Below, one piece after another: positions 24,618 to 34,487 of a stretch of 49,879 nucleotides of DNA (positions are counted from its first letter, which is position 1; every line of letters starts with the position of its first letter). Below the pieces are notes generated by a model that made no database searches, was not told where the DNA came from, and was given only the letters and a program-made list of their open reading frames with translations. Source of the stretch: Clostridiales bacterium (lineage in GTDB: Bacteria; Bacillota; Clostridia; Lachnospirales; Cellulosilyticaceae); assembly GCA_019418225.1 (NCBI GenBank), contig DYCF01000016.1, positions 49,469-99,347 on the forward strand, given 5' to 3'. A program made the translations under genes and the position numbers.

Positions 24618-27600
24618 CTACTTAATGAATCTTGCAATGACTGTTGCCATCTCAGCTCTTGTGAGGATTTGGTTTGGTGCCATTTTTGTTGCACTTTGGC
24701 CTTGAAGGATGCCTTTAGATACTAAGTAGCTTAAAGCTTCTTTTTGAGCATCTGTTACATCTTTTAAGTCTTTGAAAGCTGATAAATTTGTTGTATCGAT
24801 CGCTTCTTCTACCTCTACAGCCTCTTTGAGCATAACTGCCATTTCAGCTCTTGTCAGTGCTTTGCCTTCTGTTTCAACTGAAACTTCTTTGCCTGTTAAA
24901 CGTTCTAATAATGTTGCAAAATCACCTGCTTTAATTTGTGCCTTTGGTGAGAATTTTTCTTCTGTCGTACCAATTACAAGGTGTTTTGCTGCTAAAATTT
25001 CGATTTCTTCTTGTGCCCAGTGTCTTTGAATATCTGTGAATGTTTGTGTACTTTCAGCTAAGATAACTTGTCCATTTATCACACTAGAAGTTACGAATTC
25101 ATTGCCTACTACTTTACCATCAAGGTATGTCCATTTCCCATCATTTACTACATATGCCACTAATTTATTTGGATTTGTTACTTTTTTACTTGGAATTTCA
25201 AAATGCATAGTTACTGCTTGTTCTGCATTTGTTACTACCTTACCATTTACTTTAACTGTTAAGTTAAATCCTGTTAAAGCATTACGATTTGTTGGGAGTG
25301 CTTCTTGAACAGCTTTTGTTGTCACATCTGTTGTTTCAATATCTATATTCACGTTATTTGCCGCTTTTAAGAGTTCACCTTGAACAACGACATTGGCATT
25401 TTCAAGTTTAATAACAAGTTCTTTTCCTTGCGTATTTAATGCTTTTATAAGTGATTTTTCTAATGTTACATTTACTTTATCTAAGTATTTATTATCTTGT
25501 TTTGCTTCGAAAACTACTTGTTGCACTTTATCATTTGATACATCACTTAATTTATCTGAAAGTGTTACACTTACTTTCCCATTTTCAGTTGTCATTGTGA
25601 CACCAGCTACTGCATTATTATTTGATGTTGCACCTTGGCCGCCTGTACTTGTGCTACCGCTGCTTATATTATCATCATCATCTGAACTTGTACTTCCGCC
25701 TGGTAGTTTTACATCATTCATATTTAAACGAATCATAATTGGATCGTGGTCACTTAATTGCTCTGTTTTTGCACATATAGAATTAATATGCATAATCTCT
25801 ACTTCTGTAGCTGATTCTAAATATTTTGTCACTAAGATATTATCAAGTACTTGTGATTTACCTTGATAGTTATATGTAAAGCGTTCTGTTTCTTCTAAGC
25901 TATAAAGCATATTGTGAAGCTCTTCACCTGCTAATGCTTTAAGTGGATTTGAAAATTGATAATCGTTCATATCTCCAAGTACTACAATCTTCGCATTTTT
26001 ATCTTCTGCTAAGATTTCTTTTACAAAGTTATTTACAACTTTAGCTTGTTCAATACGTTTTGCTTCTGATGTTAAAACGAATGGTTGATTGCTACCATAT
26101 GCTGCTTGGTCGCCGCCTTTTGAACTAAAGTGATTTGCAATAACAATGACACTTTCTCCATTAAAAATGAATTCTGCTGCTAATGATTTTCTTGTATTTG
26201 AGAATACTTCATTATTCGGATCAATCCTTCCTGGATTTAATGAAAGCCCTACTTTACCATCTTCTTTTTTAACAACGCTTACTGCTTCATCTGCTTTTCC
26301 TGCTTGGCCTTCTGCAAGTTGCACGCGGTCTGTACGATAAATCATTCCCACACGAATATTTCCACCTGGTGCACCCCCATCAAGATTGTTTACTGGTGCA
26401 ATCTCAATGTATTCATAGTTCATGTTTTCACCACCAGGTTGTGCCTTAATGGCCTCAATGATACGTTTATATACGAGATCCGCCTCTACCACTGCATCAT
26501 CTGTAGCTCCTGTGTTATCTTGGATTTCTTCAAGCCCAATGATATCTGGGAATAATAAGTTTTTAGCAATTACACTACCAATCTCATCAAACTTACTTTG
26601 TGACTCTGTTCCACCTAAGTTTTCTACGTTAAATGAAGCAATACGAAGGCCATCTTCTGTTTCATTTAATGATGTTACTGGACTCATATCATAAGATGCT
26701 CTTTGTACTTCTGGAAGTTCCTCAGATACCAATACTTTGTAAACGCTACCTGTATAACTCATTACACCTACTACAGAATCAGTAAACTGATCACCTACAT
26801 TAAGGTCTGTTCTTACACTTTCAGCACCATTTGCAAGCGTAATAATCTCTGGATGTAAATTATCTTCTGTAATAACTACGCCGCCCTGTGCTGATAACCC
26901 ATTTGCAGAATGCTTTCCTTCATCTGGTACAACTGTAAGCTCATAAGCTGTACTTCCGACTACTTGTGCCCCATTAATTTGAACACGCATACCTTCTAAG
27001 CTTTCAAAGAAGTCAATGCTATCTTCTTCTGGGTCAAACTTTGTAAAACTATCATTATCAATAATTTTGTTTGGTGGAATTCTTCCTTCATCTCCAATAA
27101 CAACTGGTGCTGGAAGCTTGCCACCTTCTTCTAAAACATTTTCACCTGTTAAATTTACTACTGAAGAATAGATTTGAGTTACTGAAAGTTGTGCTGCATC
27201 TGATTGCTTTTCTTCTACTTTCCCTGTTACCTCTACAATGTCTCCTACTTTTACTTTCTTTGCATTCGTGCTAGATGCAGATACATAAATCCCTTCTGAT
27301 GTTGCATCATCATCATCTCTATCTTCTTCTAAACTCTCAATATAGAATCCCGATGTACCATTTTTAACTGTAACAACCCCTCTAATATCTGAAACTGTTT
27401 TATTTTCAAACACAGAAGTATGTGAAGCACCTTGAATATCTGAAATCTTAATTCCTTCTTCAGAAGTAACAATGACTGTACATGTAAACTTTACGCCATC
27501 TAGTTCTCCTGTTACTTTATAATTTCCTACCTTGTTTGTATCAACTGCTACTACTTCTTCTTCATTCCAGTTGATTTCACATTCTACAACTTCACCATCT

Positions 27601-28382
27601 CTTACAACCTCAACCTTTGGTAGTGTAAATGTTTCACCTTTTGTAATGACTAAATCTGAGATGCTCCCCATTCCTTTAGTTGGTTTTACATCATCCGGAC
27701 TTACAACTGTTAATTGACGCGTATTTCCGTATCTTGCGCCAAAAGCAGTTACATCATAAGTCTCAAAGCCTTCTTTAACATCTGATGCAATTTTATAAAT
27801 ATCTATAGAACCTGTTGCATCTGTTAAACTAGTATTTCCTGATGTATTAATTTTACCTAAAACTACATCCTTAAATTTAATAAGTACTGACTCATAGTTC
27901 TCAGGATTTGCAAGATACTGCGCTACTGTTACTTCAATAGGTGCAATCTGCTCCACTGTCTCTAACTTTGTAACCTTAGCTGATTTTACTTGTACCAAAC
28001 TATTATAAGCATCTGTTGTTGCTTCAATTTCTACCTTATCACCAGGATTTACATAGTCACCTTTTCTTGACCCATAGACATATATCCCAACTGTCCCATC
28101 TTGAACATACATACTTGATGCGTTAACTCTTGTTACAACACCTTGGAATGTAACGTTTTCTCCTTTTGTTCCTGAAGATACTCTTTCTCTAATTTCTGAG
28201 ATTGATGTGATTTCTTTTTCAGGTACAACTGCTCCGCCTGTCGCCACTGTACTTACAATATTTTGTTTAACTAATTCTTCGTGTGCATATGTATTAATAT
28301 AATTAAAGCTTAATGTACTTCCAACTGCTACCGCCATAGCAAGTGTTGCGGCTAATCTTTTTTTCATTCCTTGATGTCTCAT
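24618..28382 (-). CDS. S-layer-anchored multidomain extracellular nuclease
   Basis: 1254 aa. Order: signal peptide (1-33); OB-fold of the YhcR/nuclease-associated type (about 60-140); beta-rich linker; bacterial Ig-like domain (about 240-305); second OB-fold (310-410); a further beta module. Then comes an endonuclease/exonuclease/phosphatase domain (about 578-880) with SFNVENLGG, GLEEIQDN, ANHFSSKGGDQ, GDMND and SDHDP, all catalytic or metal residues of the ExeM/NucH class. An acidic Ser/Thr linker, an uncharacterised beta module and three SLH repeats (about 1080-1254, LTRAEMA signatures) follow. SLH domains bind pyruvylated wall polymer, so the nuclease is displayed on the cell surface, presumably to scavenge nucleotides and phosphate. 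GGAGG ribosome site. Single-gene unit. Confidence 0.92.
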   Translation of the reverse strand: MRHQGMKKRLAATLAMAVAVGSTLSFNYINTYAHEELVKQNIVSTVATGGAVVPEKEITSISEIRERVSSGTKGENVTFQGVVTRVNASSMYVQDGTVGIYVYGSRKGDYVNPGDKVEIEATTDAYNSLVQVKSAKVTKLETVEQIAPIEVTVAQYLANPENYESVLIKFKDVVLGKINTSGNTSLTDATGSIDIYKIASDVKEGFETYDVTAFGARYGNTRQLTVVSPDDVKPTKGMGSISDLVITKGETFTLPKVEVVRDGEVVECEINWNEEEVVAVDTNKVGNYKVTGELDGVKFTCTVIVTSEEGIKISDIQGASHTSVFENKTVSDIRGVVTVKNGTSGFYIESLEEDRDDDDATSEGIYVSASSTNAKKVKVGDIVEVTGKVEEKQSDAAQLSVTQIYSSVVNLTGENVLEEGGKLPAPVVIGDEGRIPPNKIIDNDSFTKFDPEEDSIDFFESLEGMRVQINGAQVVGSTAYELTVVPDEGKHSANGLSAQGGVVITEDNLHPEIITLANGAESVRTDLNVGDQFTDSVVGVMSYTGSVYKVLVSEELPEVQRASYDMSPVTSLNETEDGLRIASFNVENLGGTESQSKFDEIGSVIAKNLLFPDIIGLEEIQDNTGATDDAVVEADLVYKRIIEAIKAQPGGENMNYEYIEIAPVNNLDGGAPGGNIRVGMIYRTDRVQLAEGQAGKADEAVSVVKKEDGKVGLSLNPGRIDPNNEVFSNTRKSLAAEFIFNGESVIVIANHFSSKGGDQAAYGSNQPFVLTSEAKRIEQAKVVNNFVKEILAEDKNAKIVVLGDMNDYQFSNPLKALAGEELHNMLYSLEETERFTYNYQGKSQVLDNILVTKYLESATEVEIMHINSICAKTEQLSDHDPIMIRLNMNDVKLPGGSTSSDDDDNISSGSTSTGGQGATSNNNAVAGVTMTTENGKVSVTLSDKLSDVSNDKVQQVVFEAKQDNKYLDKVNVTLEKSLIKALNTQGKELVIKLENANVVVQGELLKAANNVNIDIETTDVTTKAVQEALPTNRNALTGFNLTVKVNGKVVTNAEQAVTMHFEIPSKKVTNPNKLVAYVVNDGKWTYLDGKVVGNEFVTSSVINGQVILAESTQTFTDIQRHWAQEEIEILAAKHLVIGTTEEKFSPKAQIKAGDFATLLERLTGKEVSVETEGKALTRAEMAVMLKEAVEVEEAIDTTNLSAFKDLKDVTDAQKEALSYLVSKGILQGQSATKMAPNQILTRAEMATVIARFIK

Positions 28383-28631
28383 TTTTGCCTCCTAGAATTA
28401 ATCATTCTTCCGAACATTTTTTATTTGAACCTATTTTTTGTTCGTTTTTATATTATAATAATAATTTTCCTACCTTATGTCAACAAAATTTTACAAACAA
28501 TTTTTTTTAATTCACTTAATGATTTTGCAAGACAATATTTCCGTAAATGGTTATACTAGATAAGAGTATATAATGTAGTGACACAGGCTAATAACTCAAT
28601 TAAGTACATTATATTTATAAAGGAGAACAAT

Positions 28632-30089
28632 ATGATTTATATTAAAGACGTTACTTTAAATGAAGTAGATGCCCTTATTATTCCAGTATTTGAAGATAAA
28701 GAAACTCAAATAGAAGAATTACAAAAGCTCAGAGCTAGCGAAACTTTCATCGGTAAAGAAGGTGAGCTTTTCGTTTCTACTACTATAGCCGAAACTGTAA
28801 AATATACAATTTATGTTGGTATCGGTAAAATGATTGATGAAAAAAAAGGATTAGCACTTAGAGATGCTCTTAGTGAAGCTACACGCAAAGCAAAGGCTCT
28901 TAAAGCTAAAAAAGTGGGGGTACGCCTTGCACTTAGTCCAAAACTTTGCATTGGTGGCAATGTTAAAATTATTACAGAAGCCATGTACCTTGCAACTTAT
29001 CAATTTGACAAGTATAAAACTAATGACACTAATGAAAGTAAGAAACCATTTGATGAAGTTTATATCATCGGCGTACCTACTTCTAAATTAGAAGATGAAC
29101 AAGAAGTACTTGCAACAAGCCTTAATGTAGTAGAAGGCGTAATGATTGCTAGAGACCTCGTAAACGAACCTTCTAATATCATCTATCCAGAAACACTTGC
29201 AAATTATGTTATGGATATGGGTAAAAAATGTGGCCTCGAAGTAGACGTAATGGATGAAAAGCAAATTAAAGAACTTGGTATGGACGCTTTCCTTGCTGTA
29301 GGTATGGGGTCAGAAAAGAAACCTCGTCTTATCGTTATGCGTCATAAAGGAAATCCTGAAGATGACTATACGCTAGGTCTCATTGGAAAAGGTTTAACTT
29401 ATGATACAGGTGGCTACTCACTTAAACCAACTGATTCTATGAAAACAATGCATAGTGACATGGGAGGGGCCGGTGCTGTAATTGGTACAATGTATGCCCT
29501 TGCTAAAAACAATGTCAAACAAAATGTTGTAGCTGTTGTTGCTGCTTGTGAAAATGCTATTTCTGGTGATAGCTACAAGCCAGGTGATATTATCTCTTCT
29601 ATGTCTGGTAAAACAATTGAAATCTTAAATACAGACGCAGAAGGCCGTCTCACACTTGCTGATGCTATGACTTATATGATGCGTAAGGAAAAAGTTAACG
29701 AGGTCATTGACCTTGCCACACTTACAGGCGCTGTACTTATGGCACTCGGCACAAGCACAACCGCCGTTATAACTAATAATGAAGATTTCTATAATCGTCT
29801 TCTCGCTTCTGCACGTAAAACAGGAGAGCAATTCTGGCAACTTCCTGCTTTTAAAGAATATGCAAAAATGAATAAAAGCGAAGTAGCTGACCTTAAAAAC
29901 TTAGGCGGCAAACTTGCTGGAACAATTACTGCTGGATTATTTGTCGGTGAATTCGTAGAAAATGATATTCCTTGGATGCACCTTGATATAGCCGGTACTG
30001 CATGGCATGAAGCAACTAATAGCATTAATGCAAAAGGCGCAACTGGTGCACCAGTGAGAACACTCTTCCATCTTGTGAACGCAAGATAA
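28632..30089 (+). CDS. pepA: Leucyl aminopeptidase, M17 family
   Basis: 485 aa from the ATG at 28632, eight bases after AAAGGAG; an upstream in-frame start at 28578 has no such site. The C-terminal catalytic domain holds the di-zinc ligands in GKGLTYDTGGYSLKP (Lys and Asp) and the signature NTDAEGRLTLADA. The N-terminal half is the usual macro-like domain. It is a cytoplasmic hexameric exopeptidase releasing N-terminal residues; some relatives also bind DNA. Promoter region diverges from the nuclease gene. A long perfect palindrome lies about 115 bases past the stop. Confidence 0.95.
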   Translation: MIYIKDVTLNEVDALIIPVFEDKETQIEELQKLRASETFIGKEGELFVSTTIAETVKYTIYVGIGKMIDEKKGLALRDALSEATRKAKALKAKKVGVRLALSPKLCIGGNVKIITEAMYLATYQFDKYKTNDTNESKKPFDEVYIIGVPTSKLEDEQEVLATSLNVVEGVMIARDLVNEPSNIIYPETLANYVMDMGKKCGLEVDVMDEKQIKELGMDAFLAVGMGSEKKPRLIVMRHKGNPEDDYTLGLIGKGLTYDTGGYSLKPTDSMKTMHSDMGGAGAVIGTMYALAKNNVKQNVVAVVAACENAISGDSYKPGDIISSMSGKTIEILNTDAEGRLTLADAMTYMMRKEKVNEVIDLATLTGAVLMALGTSTTAVITNNEDFYNRLLASARKTGEQFWQLPAFKEYAKMNKSEVADLKNLGGKLAGTITAGLFVGEFVENDIPWMHLDIAGTAWHEATNSINAKGATGAPVRTLFHLVNAR

Positions 30090-30204
30090 AGATTGGGTGT
30101 GATAGGAGGTTCGCTGTTGTCAATGATTACAGGCACCCATTAAGTGAACTATGCTGCTTGTGAAAGATGGGTATATTATGCGGTTTCTAAAAAAAACATG
30201 CCGC

Positions 30205-30261
30205 TAAATATAGATATAAATATAGCTCCCTGATAGGGAGCTATATTTATATCTATATTTA
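30205..30261. terminator. 26-bp perfect palindrome downstream of pepA
   Basis: A flawless 26-bp stem with a five-base loop (TGATA), closing in CTCCC/GGGAG. No T-run follows on either strand, so it may stop RNA decay or transcription only weakly. Confidence 0.65.
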
Positions 30262-30396
30262 GGATATCTAATTTAACCCTTTTGTTATAAGGTATTAAAA
30301 CTGTAAACTTATTTATAGAGCATATTAAAAAATAATACTAAATCACTATACCCTATAGTCATTCTATAACCCCCTCAGCTGGAAGCAGTAGTTTGC

Positions 30397-30438
30397 ACTT
30401 ATACTTATACTTATACTTATACCTGTGCCTGTGCCTGC
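30397..30438. repeat. Hexamer microsatellite (ACTTAT)4 and CCTGTG tract
   Basis: Four perfect ACTTAT units (30397-30420) followed by (ACC)TGTGCCTGTGCCTG. Non-coding; flanks the hairpin element at 30464. Confidence 0.85.
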
Positions 30439-30463
30439 TTTTGTAGTAGGCGTAAAGTGTGTG

Positions 30464-30632
30464 ATGAAAGTGCCAAGGGTTTTTGCCCTTTTGCTCTTGC
30501 CTAATGGGTGTGGATAAGTGATATATATTTTTTTATCGCGACTTCGACCGCAGAGAGGGAGCAGGAAAAATATATATATCACTTACCCACACTCCCACTC
30601 CCATACACAACAAAAGGGCTCTGCACTTTCAT
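30464..30632. repeat. Nested-hairpin element with DnaA-box-like stem base, copy 1
   Basis: Nested pairings: outer ATGAAAGTGC (30464) with GCACTTTCAT (30623); middle GCCCTTTTG (30485) with CAAAAGGGC (30611); inner stem of about 26 bp from GTGTGG (30508) to CCACAC (30592) with one mismatch. The loop carries the core ATCGCGACTTCGACCGCAG. TGTGGATAA (30509-30517) is a perfect inverted DnaA box; the facing TTACCCACA (30583-30591) differs by one base. It follows the tRNA-Arg gene and includes the tRNA terminator's 3' half. Confidence 0.85.
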
Positions 30633-30641
30633 GCAGAACCC
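30611..30641 (-). terminator. Intrinsic terminator of tRNA-Arg
   Basis: Minus strand GGGTTCTGCA-TGAAAG-TGCAGAGCCC then TTTTG, directly after the tRNA. Confidence 0.85.
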
Positions 30642-30651
30642 AGTCGCGAAG

Positions 30652-30725
30652 CGTTCCCGACTGGAATCGAACCAGCGGCCTACCGCTTAGGAGGCGGTCG
30701 CTCTATCCTACTGAGCTACGGAAAC
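30652..30725 (-). tRNA. tRNA-Arg (anticodon CCU)
   Basis: Minus-strand cloverleaf: acceptor GTTTCCG paired with CGGGAAC (one G-T), D-arm AGCTCAGTAGGATAGAGC, anticodon arm ACCGC-CTCCTAA-GCGGT giving CCU, T-arm with GGTTCGATTCC, discriminator G at 30652. CCA is not encoded. It reads AGG codons. Confidence 0.95.
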
Positions 30726-30783
30726 ACTGTGCCATTTGGCACACTCTATTATAGTACATATTTTAATGATTTTAGTCAAGTCT

Positions 30784-31665
30784 TTATTTTGTAACAATAG
30801 TCCCTTGTAACCAACAAGTTCCCATAAAACGCATGCCTACGCTAGGCATACCCACTAAATCTTTTTTGTTAATAAGCACTTCAAGTGGCATATCATTTAC
30901 TTCAAGAACAAAGAGATAAAGTTCCTCACCTGTTTTATTATTTTTACGTGTGCTAATTGCTTTAATTTCACCTAAAACAGCGTAAGTGGCATCTACTAGA
31001 GTTGTTGGTACAAAGTAACCACTCATAATAGATAGGAAGTCCTCTTCCATCATACGTTCTTTGAGCTGATCATCTAGGTCTTTTTCTTCTTGTTCTAATT
31101 GTGCCTGTGCTTCCTCATCCCCTTCTCTCGCCTTTTGAATCATGACCTTAAGCTTTTCGCGTTCTTCTTTTTCAACTTCTTCATCCTCTTGGTCTTTTTC
31201 AATCGGTAAGATAATTGTGCCTTCCATAGCAAGCCCAGCTATTTTGACTTTGTTGAATTCTCTCTTCTCACTCATTATATCTGTATACTCTACAACATTT
31301 TGCAACCAGAAAATAAATTGCATGCCTGTTTCTTTTTCTTCACAAATTACATAATAAGTGTAATCATCATCCACGCATTCTACCGTCATCTCTTCCACTT
31401 CTATTACATTATTCGTAAAGAAACATGGTTCACATTGTTCAATTTCAATCTTAGCATCTTTTTTGTTGCCACCTTTAAGAACAATCCTTACCATTACACA
31501 CATATCTTTATCATACTCTTTAAAGTACTCTGCCAAAATATCTTTATTCTGCTTTCTCGTTGCAAACTGTGTTGTTGGCGCATCTAATATACTGCTTACA
31601 ATGCTTTCTAACTGCGTATCTTTGTCTAGGTTTGAAAAACCTACTGCTGAAATTGGAGATTCCAT
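30784..31665 (-). CDS. DUF3881-like protein
   Basis: 293 aa, soluble, no signal peptide. The N-terminus (AVGFSNLDKDTQLESIV) and overall plan resemble the DUF3881 family found mainly in Lachnospirales. A highly charged, coiled-coil-forming insert spans about residues 155-205 (many Glu/Lys), separating two beta-rich halves. The C-terminal half includes YFVPTTLVDATYAVLGEI and ends with a strand-rich segment. No catalytic motif is visible and the function is unknown. Strong AGGGGG ribosome site. It is transcribed alone, upstream of tRNA-Arg and in the same direction. Confidence 0.65.
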   Translation of the reverse strand: MESPISAVGFSNLDKDTQLESIVSSILDAPTTQFATRKQNKDILAEYFKEYDKDMCVMVRIVLKGGNKKDAKIEIEQCEPCFFTNNVIEVEEMTVECVDDDYTYYVICEEKETGMQFIFWLQNVVEYTDIMSEKREFNKVKIAGLAMEGTIILPIEKDQEDEEVEKEEREKLKVMIQKAREGDEEAQAQLEQEEKDLDDQLKERMMEEDFLSIMSGYFVPTTLVDATYAVLGEIKAISTRKNNKTGEELYLFVLEVNDMPLEVLINKKDLVGMPSVGMRFMGTCWLQGTIVTK

Positions 31666-31860
31666 ATTTTATCCCCCTCTCCGTTTCTTAATCTTGTTTA
31701 ACACTTAATCTGTTTATCTAATTCACAAGACAAACTCAAATGCTTCAAAATGTTTTATCTTCTATTATTTTCTAATTATACAAAGGCTATTTCCAAGTTG
31801 CAAGTGGTAACACCCTTCTAATTATAAATATATCTATACCCTGCTTAGAATATGATTAAT

Positions 31861-33003
31861 TTATGTCGTTTCTATTTTCTTTTTCTCTTGTTTTTTCATA
31901 GTTTTTTGAGCTAGTCTACATTCTAGCCATTCATTGTAAAGTTTAAAGGCTATTGCAAAAATTGGTACACCCAATACTGAACCAACGATACCAAAAAGGC
32001 CGCCTCCTACAAGTACAACAAATACAACCCAAATACCATCGAGACCAATAGAATCACCTACGATTTTAGGACAAATTACATTACCATCTATTTGTTGCAG
32101 TACAACAACGAATACAAGATACCATAATGCCTTAGTTGGATCAGCAAGCACTATAATTACGAAACATGGCACTGCCCCAATAAATGGTCCAAGTACGGGA
32201 ATAATGTTTGTTATCCCTGCAATAAACCCAACTAATATTGGATATGGAAAATCAAATACACAGGCTCCAGCAAAAGTTAATATCCCAACAATCAATGCAT
32301 CCGTTAACTGACCTACTATAAATCCTTTAAAGGTCTCATTCGTTATCTGTAATACATGGTTTAAGTATTCTCTCGCTTTAGCTGGTACTGTAACTCTTAC
32401 TGTTTTTGCAATAAGTTCACTTAAATCATCCTTACTCATTAATATATAAATAGAAATGATAAGTGTAAAGACTATATTAAATATACCATTAAATGTACCT
32501 GTTGCGAAACCTATCACCGATGGTACGATATTTTGTAATAATCCTATAATCTGTTCTTTAGATTGTATAAGGAAATTTTGCATACTTTCCCAAGTTGACT
32601 CCTGAAGGTCTATTTTACTCATAATCTCTCTGGAAAGTTCATCAAACTGCTGTGAATAATTATTCATATTCCCTATAAAACCGCTTATACTCTCAGCTAA
32701 TTGTGGAATCAGCGTTGCAAATACTAATGCAATGACTGAAAATGCGATAACATATGAGAGTAAAATTGACACGCCTCTCTTTATACCATAGTTCTTATCT
32801 CCTGCTTTTGCCTTAAAGATTCTTTCAAGCAAAAATGTGGCCGGAATATTAATTAGATAAGCTAATACAAATCCATAAATAAATGGACCTACTAGCACAA
32901 CGAAGTTTTTAACTACCCCTGTTACATCCTTAAATTTAAGCAATAAGAAAAATACTATCAGGGCATATGTAATTAAAAACATTTGCTTTCTATATTTAAT
33001 CAT
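31861..33003 (-). CDS. AI-2E family transporter / PerM-like permease
   Basis: 380 aa with about eight transmembrane helices. Typical features of this family (PF01594): an N-terminal helix pair, a long amphipathic segment predicted to lie outside the membrane core (about residues 100-160), and the conserved G(I/F)ITNIIPVLGPFIGAVP block near 265-282 followed by QQIDGNVICPKIVGDSIGL. Members have been linked to autoinducer-2 export, sodium/proton antiport or general permease roles; which applies here is unknown. AAAGGAG ribosome site. Monocistronic, with a lysine-rich tail. Confidence 0.88.
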   Translation of the reverse strand: MIKYRKQMFLITYALIVFFLLLKFKDVTGVVKNFVVLVGPFIYGFVLAYLINIPATFLLERIFKAKAGDKNYGIKRGVSILLSYVIAFSVIALVFATLIPQLAESISGFIGNMNNYSQQFDELSREIMSKIDLQESTWESMQNFLIQSKEQIIGLLQNIVPSVIGFATGTFNGIFNIVFTLIISIYILMSKDDLSELIAKTVRVTVPAKAREYLNHVLQITNETFKGFIVGQLTDALIVGILTFAGACVFDFPYPILVGFIAGITNIIPVLGPFIGAVPCFVIIVLADPTKALWYLVFVVVLQQIDGNVICPKIVGDSIGLDGIWVVFVVLVGGGLFGIVGSVLGVPIFAIAFKLYNEWLECRLAQKTMKKQEKKKIETT

Positions 33004-33186
33004 ATATAACTCCTTTCCCTTTCAAATTCATCAGGTGTGTCCCCTCTCGTTTCATTATACCCCATACATATAAAAGTAAGAAGTAGAAATTACAGTCGCA
33101 AATCCTTATAAAAGTGTAAAATAATGCCAGTAACTCATATGTGCATAAGTATAACCAAATTAAGAAAAAACAAACTTATAAAATAT

Positions 33187-33245
33187 AAAAATGAGGTGAT
33201 ATATAAGAAAAAATATATACCTTTTCTTATATATCACCTCATTTT
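33187..33245 (-). terminator. Long intrinsic terminator of the GDPD gene
   Basis: Perfect 24-bp stem AAAATGAGGTGATATATAAGAAAA and its complement around a short AT loop; T-run follows on both strands. The rest of 33004-33324 holds nothing else visible. Confidence 0.85.
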
Positions 33246-33324
33246 ATAGAAAGCAGTAACTATCGCCTCTCGTTACTGCTTTTAAGATAAAGCTTCCTAA
33301 TATTTAGGTTACCTTATATATTTA

Positions 33325-34053
33325 TTAGCATAAACCATTGATTACATCACTAAATGTATCTGGATGATTTGTAATAACTGCATCCACGTTTAATTCTTTC
33401 ATTTTTTTCATATCAGCTGTTTCATCTACAGTCCATACAGTCACTGTTTTACCAATGCTATGTACTGTATCAATTGCTTCTTTGTCCACTTTTGTGTAAT
33501 CTACTGAGATTGCATCTGCATATCTGTAGTTACGAATATCCCATAACATGTCTTTGCAAAGAAGGGCTGTTTTAATATTTGGTGCTAATTCTTTAATTCT
33601 CTTAAGTGTTTCTACATTATATGAAGATAAGATAACTTTATCCTCTGCACCAATTGTTGTTACACGATCAATTACTTCTTCTGTGATTTGCTCATATTGC
33701 GCTTCACTATCTTTGATCTCAATATAAAGTTTAACATTGTATTTTTTTACTAATTCAATTGCAGATTTTATACATAAAATCTTTTCACCTTTATATTTAG
33801 GGTCATATTTAACACCGGCATCAAATTCTAGTAACTCATCGAGTGTATGATCTTTAATATAGCCTGTTCCTGTTGTTGTTCTATCGAGTTTCTCATCATG
33901 GATAATAACAACTTTATTATCTTTTGTCATGTGTACATCCACCTCGATACCATCACAGTACCCCTCTGTTAAAGCTTTTGCAAATGCAATATTTGTGTTT
34001 TCTGGGTATCTGCCACTGAAGCCTCTATGAGCTATATTTAACACTCTTCCCAT
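33325..34053 (-). CDS. Glycerophosphodiester phosphodiesterase
   Basis: 242 aa from the ATG at 34053, eight bases after AAAGGAG; an upstream start at 34080 overlaps that site. A GDPD TIM barrel with the N-terminal AHRGFSGRYPENT (catalytic His and the metal Glu) and GIEVDVHMTKDNKVVIIHD (Glu, Asp and second His). It hydrolyses glycerophosphodiesters from lipid turnover to glycerol-3-phosphate and an alcohol. No signal peptide, so cytoplasmic. Functionally it feeds the same pool as glpK at 18303, but they are far apart. Confidence 0.94.
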   Translation of the reverse strand: MGRVLNIAHRGFSGRYPENTNIAFAKALTEGYCDGIEVDVHMTKDNKVVIIHDEKLDRTTTGTGYIKDHTLDELLEFDAGVKYDPKYKGEKILCIKSAIELVKKYNVKLYIEIKDSEAQYEQITEEVIDRVTTIGAEDKVILSSYNVETLKRIKELAPNIKTALLCKDMLWDIRNYRYADAISVDYTKVDKEAIDTVHSIGKTVTVWTVDETADMKKMKELNVDAVITNHPDTFSDVINGLC

Positions 34054-34201
34054 ATTTCCGTCTCCTTTCATATTATACAATTCCTTTAAAATTTCCCTCG
34101 TTTTCTATTATAGACCTATTGTACCAAACCCACAAGTTACACATAAAATTTTCGCCAATTCATTATATACAGACATTTCTTTTAGTATATTTGTACAACC
34201 A

Positions 34202-34399
34202 TTAGACCCGTTGCCACTGACCAAACTTGCCACATCCAGGACATCTCTCCCCGCACCCATCCTGCATATACTCCATCGCCAAAAAAGGTGCCACAACACT
34301 CGCCTCATACATTGGATACACCGGAATTTCCATCATATTCCCCATCTCATTTCCTACAGTCTTCCTATATCCACAATTCTTACAAATAAACTCACTCAC
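34202..34399 (-). CDS. Small zinc-ribbon protein
   Basis: 65 aa with a GTG start at 34399, chosen because GGAGG lies ten bases before it; the ATG at 34407 is in another frame and meets a stop after three codons. Two cysteine pairs, CKNC (residues 6-9) and CPGC (53-56), flank a short hydrophobic centre that includes IPVYPMY and APFLAMEYM. Their spacing fits a zinc ribbon. Unknown function. It lies just upstream of the GDPD gene, separated by about 150 bases. The ORF sits next to a degraded hairpin-element core (34488). Confidence 0.7.
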   Translation of the reverse strand: MSEFICKNCGYRKTVGNEMGNMMEIPVYPMYEASVVAPFLAMEYMQDGCGERCPGCGKFGQWQRV

Positions 34400-34487
34400 G
34401 ACACCATCGCCTCCAAAAATTCTATATTACACCCATCAAATACATATTTACCCCTATTTTCCCCCCATCCACCCAAACTATTCATCT

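Noticed and set aside
30464..30632. Hairpin element considered as a retron msr-msd
   Set aside because: No reverse transcriptase gene is within reach and no priming-guanosine layout could be recognised.
30364..30754. Three overlapping 60-78 codon ORFs across the hairpin element and tRNA-Arg
   Set aside because: They read through the structured element and the tRNA, and have no ribosome sites.
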